The position numbers and the translations under genes were made by a program. From Azospirillaceae bacterium (GTDB lineage Bacteria > Pseudomonadota > Alphaproteobacteria > Azospirillales > Azospirillaceae), in the NCBI GenBank assembly GCA_028283825.1, contig JAPWJW010000003.1, positions 1,736,501 through 1,800,500 of the forward strand: a stretch of 64,000 nucleotides of DNA, written 5' to 3'. Positions 48,175 through 56,098 of this stretch are shown piece by piece (positions within the stretch are counted from its first letter, which is position 1; each line of letters begins with the position of its first letter). The notes beneath the pieces are model-generated. The model was not told the DNA's origin, ran no database searches, and saw only the letters and a program-made list of their open reading frames with translations.

Positions 48175-48216
48175 AAGGGCCGCGGCCCCGCCAATGTCCG
48201 GCAGGACGCGGCCCTT
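48175..48216 (-). terminator. rpsT terminator
   Basis: AAGGGCCGCG and CGCGGCCCTT pair across a 22-base loop that can fold further. On the minus strand, after rpsT, TTTCGTTTTG follows the hairpin. Confidence 0.7.
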
Positions 48217-48303
48217 CCTATTCCACGGTCAAAGGCTGGACCACCCCGTTGCGCGACTTGGGGGAAAACTGAATTTTCCCGTCGCCCGGCGGTGGCCGGC
48301 TTA

Positions 48304-48567
48304 TCAGCCCAGAGCGTTGATGCGGATGGACAGACGGGAAATCTTGCGCGACACCGTGTTGCGGTGCAGCACGCCCTTGGAGACGCCACGCATCATTTCC
48401 GGCTGGGCCAGCTTGAAGGCCTCGGCGGCGGCGCTCTTGTCGCCGGCTTCCAGAGCCAGCTCGACCTTCTTCACGAAGGTGCGGATACGGGACACGCGGG
48501 CCCGGTTGACTTCGGTACGGACTTCCGTCTGACGGATACGCTTTTCAGCGGACTTATGATTAGCCAT
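48304..48567 (-). CDS. rpsT: 30S ribosomal protein S20
   Basis: The 87-residue basic protein has the S20 opening [20 protein letters not shown], the helical body [20 protein letters not shown] and the conserved end [20 protein letters not shown]. It binds 16S rRNA early in 30S assembly. ATG 48565-48567 is preceded by AAAGGG on the minus strand. Its place upstream of dnaA is common in alphaproteobacteria. A terminator follows the gene at 48175-48216. Confidence 0.97.
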   Translation of the reverse strand: MANHKSAEKRIRQTEVRTEVNRARVSRIRTFVKKVELALEAGDKSAAAEAFKLAQPEMMRGVSKGVLHRNTVSRKISRLSIRINALG

Positions 48568-48813
48568 GACAAACCCTTTTCGAACACGACCCTTGCCGTG
48601 GAAGGCCGGGCTTATACCGCCTCCCCACGGAACCGTCAAGCGGCACGGACCTTAATATCCGGCGGAAAGCCGGTGGAAAGGGGGTGGAATGCCCTTTGCG
48701 CAGGACATTCCCGCCCCCCGGATTCAACGAATCAAAAACCAGGAATCGGTGATCACGCTTCCGATCCCCAAGATGATGCGTCTTTTACTTGAGCTTCATA
48801 CCCTCCCTAGAAA

Positions 48814-49599
48814 CTATCGCCCCTTGAACTGGGGTGGGCGCTTTTCGGCGAAGGCGCTCATGCCTTCCTTCTGGTCTTCCAGGGCGAAGGTGGAATGGAA
48901 CAGCCGCCGTTCGAACCGCAGGCCCTCGGCCAACGTCACCTCGAAGGCGCGGTCCACCGCCTCCTTCGCCATCATCACGGCGGGGCGGGAGAAGGAGGCG
49001 ATCTTTTCCGCCACCCGGACCGCCTCATCCACCAGGTCGGCCGCGGGCACGATGCGCGCCACCAGGCCTGCCCGTTCCGCCTCGGCCGCGTCCATCAGGC
49101 GGCCGGTCAGCACCAGTTCCATGGCCTTGGCCTTGCCGATGGCACGGGTCAGGCGCTGCGTGCCGCCGGCACCCGGGATGGTGCCGATGGTAATCTCGGG
49201 CTGGCCGAACTTGGCGGTGTCGGCGGCCAGCAGGATGTCGGCCATCATGGCCAGTTCACAGCCACCGCCCAGCGCATACCCCGCCACCGCCGCGATGGTG
49301 GGCTTGCGGCAGGTGGCCAGGCGCCCCCACTTCTTGGTGATGAAGTCGGCCAGGTAGGCGTCCATATAGGTCTTGGACTGCATCTCCTTGATGTCGGCAC
49401 CGGCGGCGAAGGCCTTCTCGCTGCCCGTCACCACGATGGCGCCGATGGCGGCGTCTTCCTCCAGCCGGTTCAGCGCATCCTCAAGGTCCGTCACCAGCCC
49501 GTCGGACAGGGCGTTCAGCGCCTTGGGACGGTTGAGGCGGATCAGGCCCACGGGGCCCCGCACCTCCACCAGGATGTTCTCGTACACGAACTCGGCCAT
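48814..49599 (-). CDS. enoyl-CoA hydratase/isomerase
   Basis: The 261-residue crotonase-fold enzyme hydrates 2-enoyl-CoA in beta-oxidation. The CoA/oxyanion motif [20 protein letters not shown] and the second oxyanion loop [20 protein letters not shown] are present. The two catalytic glutamates lie in [11 protein letters not shown] and [20 protein letters not shown], so it is a true hydratase (Glu144/Glu164 type). The end PPQFKGR is also typical. ATG 49597-49599 fits the family. In alphaproteobacteria this gene is often found near rpsT-dnaA and mutM, as here. Confidence 0.95.
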   Translation of the reverse strand: MAEFVYENILVEVRGPVGLIRLNRPKALNALSDGLVTDLEDALNRLEEDAAIGAIVVTGSEKAFAAGADIKEMQSKTYMDAYLADFITKKWGRLATCRKPTIAAVAGYALGGGCELAMMADILLAADTAKFGQPEITIGTIPGAGGTQRLTRAIGKAKAMELVLTGRLMDAAEAERAGLVARIVPAADLVDEAVRVAEKIASFSRPAVMMAKEAVDRAFEVTLAEGLRFERRLFHSTFALEDQKEGMSAFAEKRPPQFKGR

Positions 49600-49658
49600 G
49601 GTGTTCCTCTCTTTATCGTTCGTTGCAGTCGGGCACGCGGGCCGCCGGGGCGACACAA

Positions 49659-49734
49659 GGCCGGCGACCGCCGGCCCCGGACCGCAAGGTCCCGTGAGCC
49701 CAGCCGGCGGACGCCGGCGCCCGGCGCTTGAGGG
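49659..49734 (+). repeat. interspersed multi-hairpin element, copy 11 (compact variant)
   Basis: Stem 1 GGCCGGC-GACC-GCCGGCC and stem 2 GCCGGC-GGAC-GCCGGC are intact and the tail GCCCGGCGCTTGAGGG is kept. The long middle stem is replaced by GGACC-GCAA-GGTCC, a small hairpin with a GNRA-type loop. It ends 10 bases from the stop codon of the minus-strand secreted-protein gene. Confidence 0.75.
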
Positions 49735-49744
49735 CGCAAAAAAA

Positions 49745-50122
49745 CTACTGCGGCCGCAGGATGAAACGCACCAGGGTTTCTGCCCGGCTGCCGGCCCCGT
49801 CCCGAGTCGCCGTGATCTCCAGCCGCTCACCGTCGCGGGCCCAGCGGCCGCTTCCGGCGGCATGCCAGCCCAGTTGCGGCAGGGTCTGGGTGTAGAAGGC
49901 GTTGATGGCGTCGGCGGCCACGTCGCCCTGGGCCGACGACTCGACGATGCGCCCCTCCGGCTGGTCAAAGACGATGGCGCCATTGGTCGGGACCGTCAGG
50001 CCCGGCATCAGGGGCAGATCCTCCACCCCCGGCACGAAGCCGGGCTCCGCCGGGCCGGCGCGCCCAAGGCCCGGGGCCAGCAACAAACAGACGGAGACGA
50101 CGGCGGTAAGGGCAAGGCGCAT
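49745..50122 (-). CDS. small secreted protein, unknown function
   Basis: The 125-residue product has a signal peptide ([21 protein letters not shown]) and a compact mature domain: [60 protein letters not shown] and [11 protein letters not shown]. The VxAFYxxTLPQLGW pattern suggests a small alpha/beta periplasmic domain conserved in this order, but I know no function. ATG 50120-50122 has AGGA eight bases upstream; another ATG seven codons earlier would break the signal peptide. It is in line with, and may be co-transcribed with, the mutM group. Confidence 0.75.
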   Translation of the reverse strand: MRLALTAVVSVCLLLAPGLGRAGPAEPGFVPGVEDLPLMPGLTVPTNGAIVFDQPEGRIVESSAQGDVAADAINAFYTQTLPQLGWHAAGSGRWARDGERLEITATRDGAGSRAETLVRFILRPQ

Positions 50123-50219
50123 TGATGATTCCTGAAAGCCCATGATGTCGCCCCTGTGCGACCGGCGCTTAAGTTGGCCCAACAACGCCGCCCTATCAAC
50201 GCCCAAGCGCGGGCGGGGG

Positions 50220-51062
50220 TCAGCGCTGCCGGCGGCCACAGAAAAAGCTGGACCGGCCGGCCTGCACCAGCCGCTGCACGCCACCGGTGCGCGCGATGTC
50301 GCAGTCACAGCCGGGGCAGCCCTCGCCCTCGCGCCCGTACACGGCGAAGGAATGCTGGAAATAACCCAGTTCGCCATCCGACTGGACGTAGTCGCGCAAG
50401 GAACTGCCGCCGGCGGCGATAGCCTCCGTCAGGACATCGCGGATGGCCGGCACCAGGCGTTGCGCATCCTTGCCCGCCACGCTGGCCGCCGAACGTTCCG
50501 GATGGATGTTGGAGCGGAACAGCGCCTCGCACACATAGATGTTGCCCAGGCCGGCGACCACGCGCTGGTCCAGCAGGGCCGACTTGATGGGCGTCATCTT
50601 GCCGGCCAGGCGGGATGAGAGAATGCCGGCATCGAAGCCATTGCCCAGTGGCTCCGGACCCAGCTTGGCCAACATGGGGTGGGCCTCAAGCTCCGCCTCC
50701 GCCACCAGATCCATCAGGCCGAAGCGGCGCGGATCGTTGAAGGTGACGACGGAACCGTCGTCCGTTTCCATGACCACATGGTCGTGGGCGCCGGGCAGAC
50801 CCGCCGGCCCGCGGCTGACCACCATGCTGCCCGACATGCCCAGATGGATCAGCAGGGTCTGGTCGTCGTCCAGGCGCACCAGCACGTACTTGGCGCGCCG
50901 CCCGATGCTGGCCACGCGGCGGCCGGTCAGGCGCTGCACGAAACCGGCGGGAAAGGGCGTGCGCAGGTTGGGACGGTGCTGGGCCACCCGCACCAGGGTG
51001 CGGCCCTCCATTTTCAGGGCCAGGCCCCGGGCCACGGTCTCGACCTCGGGCAATTCAGGCAT
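50220..51062 (-). CDS. mutM: formamidopyrimidine-DNA glycosylase (Fpg/MutM)
   Basis: MutM removes 8-oxoguanine and ring-opened purines and cleaves the abasic site. The 280-residue protein starts [14 protein letters not shown] with the catalytic Pro and Glu. It has the conserved lysine region [19 protein letters not shown], the H2TH stretch [20 protein letters not shown] and a C-terminal zinc-finger region. In that finger CPGC and FFC are present, but the fourth cysteine is replaced: the end reads [10 protein letters not shown] instead of the usual CxxCQR. A neighbouring extra cysteine (CPGCDC) could compensate. The domain otherwise looks complete. Confidence 0.95.
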   Translation of the reverse strand: MPELPEVETVARGLALKMEGRTLVRVAQHRPNLRTPFPAGFVQRLTGRRVASIGRRAKYVLVRLDDDQTLLIHLGMSGSMVVSRGPAGLPGAHDHVVMETDDGSVVTFNDPRRFGLMDLVAEAELEAHPMLAKLGPEPLGNGFDAGILSSRLAGKMTPIKSALLDQRVVAGLGNIYVCEALFRSNIHPERSAASVAGKDAQRLVPAIRDVLTEAIAAGGSSLRDYVQSDGELGYFQHSFAVYGREGEGCPGCDCDIARTGGVQRLVQAGRSSFFCGRRQR

Positions 51063-51082
51063 GGGCGGGGGCTTTCAGGGGA

Positions 51083-51499
51083 TCACAGGTGGATAAGATG
51101 GGCGCCGGCGGGTGTCGCCTGCAACAGGGTGACCACGCCGGCCGTCTCGACCGTCACATCGTCACGCAAGGTGGGATTTTCCAGGCCCAGGACGCGCCAG
51201 CCCATCTCACACGCGATGACGCGCACGCCCAGGGGCGTCAGCGACTCGGTGAGTTCCGCCAGGGTGGCCACGTTGGTCTCGGCGTAGCGGCGTTCCCGTT
51301 CCACCGCCGGCGTGCCGTCGTCCGCCGCGCCCAGCCCCGTCCAGCCATCGCCGGCCAGCAGGAAACGCAGGGCGCCGCCGGTGACGAACAGCAGGGTGGG
51401 CCGGCCGATGGCCGCCGCGGCCGTCGCCATGACCAGGGCGTAATGCACGCGGTCGAAACCCGCCGATTGCAGGACGATGGAGAGGCCGGGTGCACTCAT
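51083..51499 (-). CDS. DsrE/DsrF-like family protein
   Basis: The 138-residue protein has a Rossmann-like DsrE fold: LSIVLQSAGFDRVHYALVMA, AAIGRPTLLFVTGGALRFLL, then RYAETNVATLAELTESLTPL and GVRVIACEMGWRVLGLENPT. This is the peroxiredoxin-like DsrE/F/H family, in which a cysteine late in the chain (here ACEMGWR) can carry sulfur in trans-persulfidation. It overlaps the MoeB/ThiF gene by ATGA, so the two are coupled, which supports a role in sulfur transfer. Confidence 0.85.
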   Translation of the reverse strand: MSAPGLSIVLQSAGFDRVHYALVMATAAAAIGRPTLLFVTGGALRFLLAGDGWTGLGAADDGTPAVERERRYAETNVATLAELTESLTPLGVRVIACEMGWRVLGLENPTLRDDVTVETAGVVTLLQATPAGAHLIHL

Positions 51500-52293
51500 G
51501 CCTCCACCTCCCCCGGCAGGGCGGTGATGGTGGGGTGGGTGCCGCATAGCGGGCAGTCCGGGTCCGGCTTCACCCGCACGGTGCGGAAGCTGGCCCCCAG
51601 CGCGTCGTACAGCAGAAGCCGGCCCGACAGGCTGTCGCCGATGCCCAGCAGTTCCTTAAGCACCTCCAGCGCCTGCAAGGACCCCACCGTGCCCGCCAGC
51701 GCGCCCAGCACCCCCGCCTCCGAACAGCTGGGCACCAGGCCCGGCGGCGGCGGTTCGGGGAAGACGCAGCGGTAACAGGGGTGGGGATGCCCCAGATGGG
51801 CCTTGAAGGTGGAGATCTGGCCGTCGAAACGCAGCATGGCGGCCGACACCAGGGTGCGGCGCTCAAAATAACAGGCGTCGTTCAGCAGGAAACGGGTGGC
51901 GAAATTGTCCGACCCGTCGGCCACGATGTCGTAGGCCGCGACCAGGTCGCGCACATTGTGCGGTCCCAGGCGGGTGCGGTGCACCTCCACCGTCACGTCG
52001 GGGTTGATGGCGCGCAGGCGGGCGGCGGCGCTGTCGACCTTGGCCACACCCAATGAGGCCATGTCGTGCACCACCTGGCGCTGCAGGTTGGACAGATCCA
52101 CCGTGTCGTCATCGACGATGCCGATGCGCCCCACCCCAGCGGCGGCCAGGTACAGCAGCAAGGGCGCGCCCAGGCCGCCGGCCCCCACCACCAGGACAGA
52201 CCCGGCCAGCAGCCGCGCCTGCCCCTCACCGCCCACCTCCTTCAGGATGATGTGGCGGGAGTAGCGTTCGATCTGGGAGTCATTAAAGTCCAT
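51496..52293 (-). CDS. MoeB/ThiF/HesA family adenylyltransferase
   Basis: The 265-residue E1-like enzyme adenylates the C-terminal glycine of a small sulfur carrier protein (MoaD or ThiS). It has ERYSRHIILKEVGGEGQARL, the ATP-binding GAGGLGAPLLLYLAAAGVGR, the arginine finger/DLSNLQRQ motif and the DGSDNFATRFLLNDAC strand. The zinc ligands are CYRC and CPLC. No rhodanese domain follows, so it is MoeB-like rather than MOCS3-like. It overlaps the DsrE gene. Repeat copy 12 begins 9 bases in front of its start codon. Confidence 0.93.
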   Translation of the reverse strand: MDFNDSQIERYSRHIILKEVGGEGQARLLAGSVLVVGAGGLGAPLLLYLAAAGVGRIGIVDDDTVDLSNLQRQVVHDMASLGVAKVDSAAARLRAINPDVTVEVHRTRLGPHNVRDLVAAYDIVADGSDNFATRFLLNDACYFERRTLVSAAMLRFDGQISTFKAHLGHPHPCYRCVFPEPPPPGLVPSCSEAGVLGALAGTVGSLQALEVLKELLGIGDSLSGRLLLYDALGASFRTVRVKPDPDCPLCGTHPTITALPGEVEA

Positions 52294-52302
52294 TTTCAGG
52301 TG

Positions 52303-52394
52303 CCCTCAGGCGCCGGGCGGGCGCATCCGCGCCCTTGGCTTGTCCTCGCTGCGCCCTGCGGTGCTCGCTCCGGCGGACACGGTCGCGTCCTAGG
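52303..52394 (-). repeat. interspersed multi-hairpin element, copy 12 (core, variant inner loop)
   Basis: Plus-strand order is CCCTCAGGCGCC, stem 2 GGGCGC-ATCC-GCGCCC, a weak stem 3 around GCGCCCTGCGGTGC, stem 1 GGACAC-GGTC-GCGTCC with one mismatch, CTAGG. The inner sequence GCCCTGCGGTGC is shared with copy 5 (11376-11493), marking a subfamily. Confidence 0.75.
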
Positions 52395-52412
52395 TTAGAT
52401 TTGGAGAAGAAA

Positions 52413-52439
52413 GGGGCCGGCGCGCTTGTGGCCGGCCCC
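52413..52439 (-). terminator. cysK terminator
   Basis: GGGGCCGGC and GCCGGCCCC form a 9-bp stem. On the minus strand, directly after the cysK stop codon, it is followed by TTTCTTCT. Confidence 0.75.
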
Positions 52440-52448
52440 GGCACATCA

Positions 52449-53424
52449 TCAATCCAGGCCGTCGAACAGGCCGGTGGACAGGTAGCGTTCGGCGAAGCTG
52501 GGCAGGATCACGACGATCTGCTTGCCCTCGTTGCCGGGGCGGGCACCCAATTCCAGCGCCGCGGCCAGGGCGGCACCGGAACTGATGCCGACCGCCACAC
52601 CTTCCAGCCGGGCCACCTCACGCGCCGTCTCGAACGCGCGCTGGTTGGAGATACGCAGCACCTCGTCGATCAGGTGCGTGTCCAGGATGTCGGGCACGAA
52701 ACCGGCGCCGATGCCCTGGATCTTGTGTGGGCCGGGCAGGCCGCCGGACAGCACCGGGCTGTCTTCAGGCTCCACCGCCACCGCCTGGAAGCTGGGCTTG
52801 CGCTCCTTCAGCACGCTGGCCACACCGGTCAGGGTGCCGCCGGTGCCCACGCCGGAAATCAGGAAGTCCACGCCGCCGGCGGTATCGACCCAGATTTCCT
52901 CGGCCGTGGTGGCGCGGTGGATGGCCGGGTTGGCCGGGTTCTTGAACTGCTGCAGGATGTAGGCGTCACCGGCCTCGGCCGCCAGTTCCTCGGCCTTGGC
53001 GATGGCGCCCTTCATGCCCTGGGCCGGCGGGGTCAGCACGATTTCCGCACCCAGCAGCTTCAGCATGCGGCGGCGTTCCACCGACATGCTTTCCGGCATG
53101 GTCAGGATCAGGCGATAGCCCCTTTGCCGCCGCCACGAAGGCCAGCGCGATGCCGGTGTTGCCGGAGGTCGGCTCGATCAGCAGGGTGCGGTCGGGGCTG
53201 ATGCGGCCGGCGGCCTCCGCCTCCTCGATCATGGCCAGGCCGATGCGGTCCTTCACGCTGGACAGCGGGTTGAAGAACTCACACTTGCCGATGATGTCGG
53301 CCTTCACGCCGTGGGCGGCCGCCAGGCGCTTCAGGCGCACCAGCGGGGTGGCACCGACGGTTTCCAGGATGCTGTCATAGACACGGCCGCGGAAGGCCGC
53401 GCCGGTGGTGGTGGTCTCGGCCAT
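52449..53424 (-). pseudogene. cysK: cysteine synthase A (O-acetylserine sulfhydrylase), broken by a +1 frameshift
   Basis: CysK makes cysteine from O-acetylserine and sulfide. The first part (from ATG 53422-53424) has [14 protein letters not shown] and the PLP lysine in [15 protein letters not shown], then [21 protein letters not shown]. The frame breaks at the CCCC run 53119-53122. Deleting one base gives [20 protein letters not shown] and continues to the PLP phosphate loop [17 protein letters not shown] and the end at 52449, about 324 residues. Both parts are well conserved, so a sequence error is likely. An Rrf2 regulator lies directly upstream. Confidence 0.9.
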
Positions 53425-53457
53425 GGTTGGCTTCCTTCCTGATGAGATGCCCTGATT

Positions 53458-53629
53458 ATACCAGCGGCACGAGATTCCAACTCGGGCCGCTGTAGGCCCC
53501 GACCGGGGCCGCCGGAAGTTTCCGGGGAACGTAGTGGACTGGAAACTGAGGACCAGCCAAGCCGGCAAATGCCGGCGCCCGGCGATTGAGGGGCGGTGTT
53601 TGAACGCGGCGTTCAAACACCGCGCGTAT
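53458..53629 (+). repeat. interspersed multi-hairpin element, copy 13 (full length, archetype)
   Basis: Five stems in order: hairpin AGCGGCACGAG/CTCGGGCCGCT, stem 1 GGCCCC-GACC-GGGGCC, stem 3 GTTTCC/GGAAAC with inner AC-GTA-GT, stem 2 GCCGGC-AAAT-GCCGGC, and hairpin CGGTGTTTGAAC/GTTCAAACACCG. The ends ATAC and GTAT pair. The inner AC/GT pair replaces GC/GC of other copies. The last base of the element is the first base of the rrf2 stop codon TGA on the minus strand. Confidence 0.9.
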
Positions 53630-54084
53630 CAGATGCTGAAGTCCAGCTTATGGGTCGCTTCGCTTTCGATGCCGGCACGATGGGCGCGCAGGCACAGATC
53701 CTCAATGGTGGTCTGGTCCAGGCGGCGCATGCAGTCGTCCTGCAACTCGGCCCACAGCGGGCGCACCACCTGGCGGCCCAGCTCGGCCCCCACCGCCTCT
53801 TCCATGGGGTCGGTCGCCTGCTCCAGGGCGCGGACGATGCGCACGATCTCCCCCACCGTGATGCGGCGGCGTTCACGCGCCAGGCGATAGCCGCCGCGCG
53901 GCCCGCGCACGCCGGCCAGGATGCCCGCGCGCACCAGCGCCTGCAGCACCTGTTCCAGGTACCGTTTGGGGATGCCCTGGCGGCCCGTGATCTCCCCCGA
54001 CTGCACAGGTTCGGAACCCGCGTTGTAGGCGATGTCCAGCACCACCTCGATGGCGAACATCAGCTTCTTGGAAATCCGCAGCAT
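53629..54084 (-). CDS. Rrf2 family transcriptional regulator (CymR-like)
   Basis: The 151-residue winged-helix protein starts MLRISKKLMFAIEVVLDIAY and contains the recognition helix QGIPKRYLEQVLQALVRAGI and the wing GVRGPRGGYRLARERRRITV. It lacks the three-cysteine Fe-S cluster motif of IscR; the only cysteines are in the C-terminal helix (DDCMRRL, EDLCLRAH). This makes a cysteine-metabolism repressor of the CymR kind more likely than an Fe-S sensor, which agrees with cysK immediately downstream. Start: ATG 54082-54084 has GGGGGA directly before it; earlier in-frame starts (54096, GTG 54105) are possible. It follows dut closely. Confidence 0.88.
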   Translation of the reverse strand: MLRISKKLMFAIEVVLDIAYNAGSEPVQSGEITGRQGIPKRYLEQVLQALVRAGILAGVRGPRGGYRLARERRRITVGEIVRIVRALEQATDPMEEAVGAELGRQVVRPLWAELQDDCMRRLDQTTIEDLCLRAHRAGIESEATHKLDFSI

Positions 54085-54101
54085 CCCTTCCCCCATTTTC
54101 T

Positions 54102-54572
54102 TCACACCTTGCTGGCGGCGACGCCGGTGGAGCCGAACCCGCCGGCGCCACGCGCGGTCTCATCCAGGCTGGTCACTTCGTTCCACTGCACCCGCTCATG
54201 ACGGGCCACCACCATCTGGGCGATGCGCATGCCGCGCTCCACCGTGAAGGGCTGGTCGCCGAAGTTCACCAGGATCACGCCCACCTCACCGCGATAGTCG
54301 GCATCGATGGTGCCGGGCGCGTTCAGCACCGTGACGCCGCTTTTCAGCGCCAGGCCGGACCGCGGGCGCACCTGCGCCTCGAACCCCACCGGCAGGGAAA
54401 TGGCCAGGCCCGTGGGCACCAGGGCGCGGCCCAGGGGCGGGATCACCACCGGGGCCGACACCGCCGCCTGCAAGTCCAGGCCGGCGGCCTGGGCGGTGGC
54501 ATAGGCGGGCAGGTCCAAGTCCTGGGCGTGGGCCAGGCGGGTGACGGCGACGGTAACGGGTTCGGTCATCAA
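54102..54572 (-). CDS. dut: deoxyuridine 5'-triphosphate nucleotidohydrolase (dUTPase)
   Basis: Dut hydrolyses dUTP to dUMP, keeping uracil out of DNA and feeding dTMP synthesis. The 156-residue trimeric enzyme has the five family motifs: [43 protein letters not shown] and the C-terminal P-loop-like [11 protein letters not shown]. The double start ATGATG (54572 or 54569) overlaps the coaBC stop, showing coupling. This coaBC-dut arrangement is widespread in bacteria. Confidence 0.97.
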   Translation of the reverse strand: MMTEPVTVAVTRLAHAQDLDLPAYATAQAAGLDLQAAVSAPVVIPPLGRALVPTGLAISLPVGFEAQVRPRSGLALKSGVTVLNAPGTIDADYRGEVGVILVNFGDQPFTVERGMRIAQMVVARHERVQWNEVTSLDETARGAGGFGSTGVAASKV

Positions 54573-55846
54573 ACAGCTTTCGGATCAGATGTGAAAATAT
54601 CGGCGATGGCCTGCGCCAGGCGCTGGGCCACCGCAATCTTGCTCAAACGCGGCCATGTCTCGGCCTCAGCCCCCCGGCGCAACAGGTGCACCTGGTTGTC
54701 GTCGCCGCCAAAGGTGCCGCTGCCCGTGGCCACGTCATTGGCCACGATCCAGTCGCAGCCTTTGCGGTCCAGCTTGGACGCTGCATAGGCCAGCACGTCG
54801 CGCGTCTCGGCGGCGAAACCCACCACCAGGCGCGGGCGATCGGGACCCGGCCGGGACAGGGTGGCCAGGATGTCGGGGTTTTCGGCCAGCGCCAGGGTGG
54901 GCGGACCATCGGCGCCCTTCTTCACCTTGTCGCCGGCGGCGTTGGCCACCCGCCAGTCGGCCACGGCGGCGGCGCAGACGGCGATGTCGGCGGGAAGTGC
55001 CGCTTGGCTTGCCGCCAGCATCTGTTCCGCCGTCTCCACCCGCACCACACGCACGCCCATTGGGTCGGCCAGGGTGACGGGGCCGCTGACCAGGGTCACA
55101 TCGGCGCCCAGGGCCGCCAGGGCCGCCGCCACGGCGTGGCCCTGCTTGCCGGAGGAGCGGTTGGCGATGTAGCGCACCGGGTCGATGGGTTCATGCGTCG
55201 GGCCGCTGGTCACCACGGCGCGGCGGCCCGCCAAAGGCTTCGGCCCCGCCTGTTCGGCGAAAAAGCCGGCGATGGCGGCCAGGATGTCGGCCGGTTCCAC
55301 CATGCGGCCCGACCCGACCTCGCCACAGGCCATGTCGCCGGCGGCGGGCCCCAGGCGGCGGATGCCCCGGCCTTCCAGCGTGCGCACGTTGGCCTGTGTG
55401 GCGGGATTGGTCCACATCATCACGTTCATGGCCGGCACCACCATCACCGGCTTGTCGGTAGCCAGCAGGGCGGTGGTCGCCAGATCGTTGGCCATGCCGG
55501 CGGCCATGCGGGCCAGGATGTCGGCGCTGGCGGGGGCCACCACCACCAGGTCGGCCTCACGCGACAGGCGGATGTGCCCCATCTCCGACTCGTCGGTCAG
55601 GGAGAACAGGTCGGTGTAGACCTTGTCCTCCGACAGGGCCTGGACCGCCAGTGGTGTGACGAACTGCGCCCCCGCCGCCGTCAGCACGGTACGCACGCGG
55701 GTTCCCCGCTCCTTCAAACGCCGGATCAGTTCCAGGCATTTGTAGGCCGCGATGCCGCCGGAAATGATCAGCAGCACCCGCTTGCCGGCAAGGGCGCTGA
55801 AGTCCGTCTGGGCGGGGTGGAAATCGGTCAAGGGGGCACCTGTCAC
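54569..55846 (-). CDS. coaBC: bifunctional phosphopantothenoylcysteine decarboxylase/ligase CoaBC
   Basis: CoaBC carries out two steps of coenzyme A synthesis. The 425-residue protein has the FMN-binding CoaC half ([40 protein letters not shown], the conserved [16 protein letters not shown] and [13 protein letters not shown] with the active cysteine). The CoaB half follows ([40 protein letters not shown], and the lysine-bearing [19 protein letters not shown]). It is upstream of dut and rrf2 on the same strand. Confidence 0.97.
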   Translation of the reverse strand: MTGAPLTDFHPAQTDFSALAGKRVLLIISGGIAAYKCLELIRRLKERGTRVRTVLTAAGAQFVTPLAVQALSEDKVYTDLFSLTDESEMGHIRLSREADLVVVAPASADILARMAAGMANDLATTALLATDKPVMVVPAMNVMMWTNPATQANVRTLEGRGIRRLGPAAGDMACGEVGSGRMVEPADILAAIAGFFAEQAGPKPLAGRRAVVTSGPTHEPIDPVRYIANRSSGKQGHAVAAALAALGADVTLVSGPVTLADPMGVRVVRVETAEQMLAASQAALPADIAVCAAAVADWRVANAAGDKVKKGADGPPTLALAENPDILATLSRPGPDRPRLVVGFAAETRDVLAYAASKLDRKGCDWIVANDVATGSGTFGGDDNQVHLLRRGAEAETWPRLSKIAVAQRLAQAIADIFTSDPKAV

Positions 55847-56098
55847 CCGGGGAAAACCCGCCGCCCCAGCCCCATCCCGGCATTTAGCAGATTCTGCGAA
55901 TCCGCCATGCCCGGGAAAGCACCATGGTGCGGTGTGAAATCAATAAATATGGGCTCGCCCCGGATTGCGCAAGCGACAGTTCGCCCTCGGCAGCCACACC
56001 GCCGACCTTGGAAATTCAGGGTTGAAATTTACGGGCGAACGATCCCGGCGGCTGCCCGTGAAGACAGCACGCCGGGATGCTTGAGGATCCTTAAAACC

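Noticed and set aside
47368..48303. Chromosome origin directly upstream of dnaA
   Set aside because: No good DnaA boxes were found there; the 3.9-4.3 kb region is a better, still unproven, candidate.
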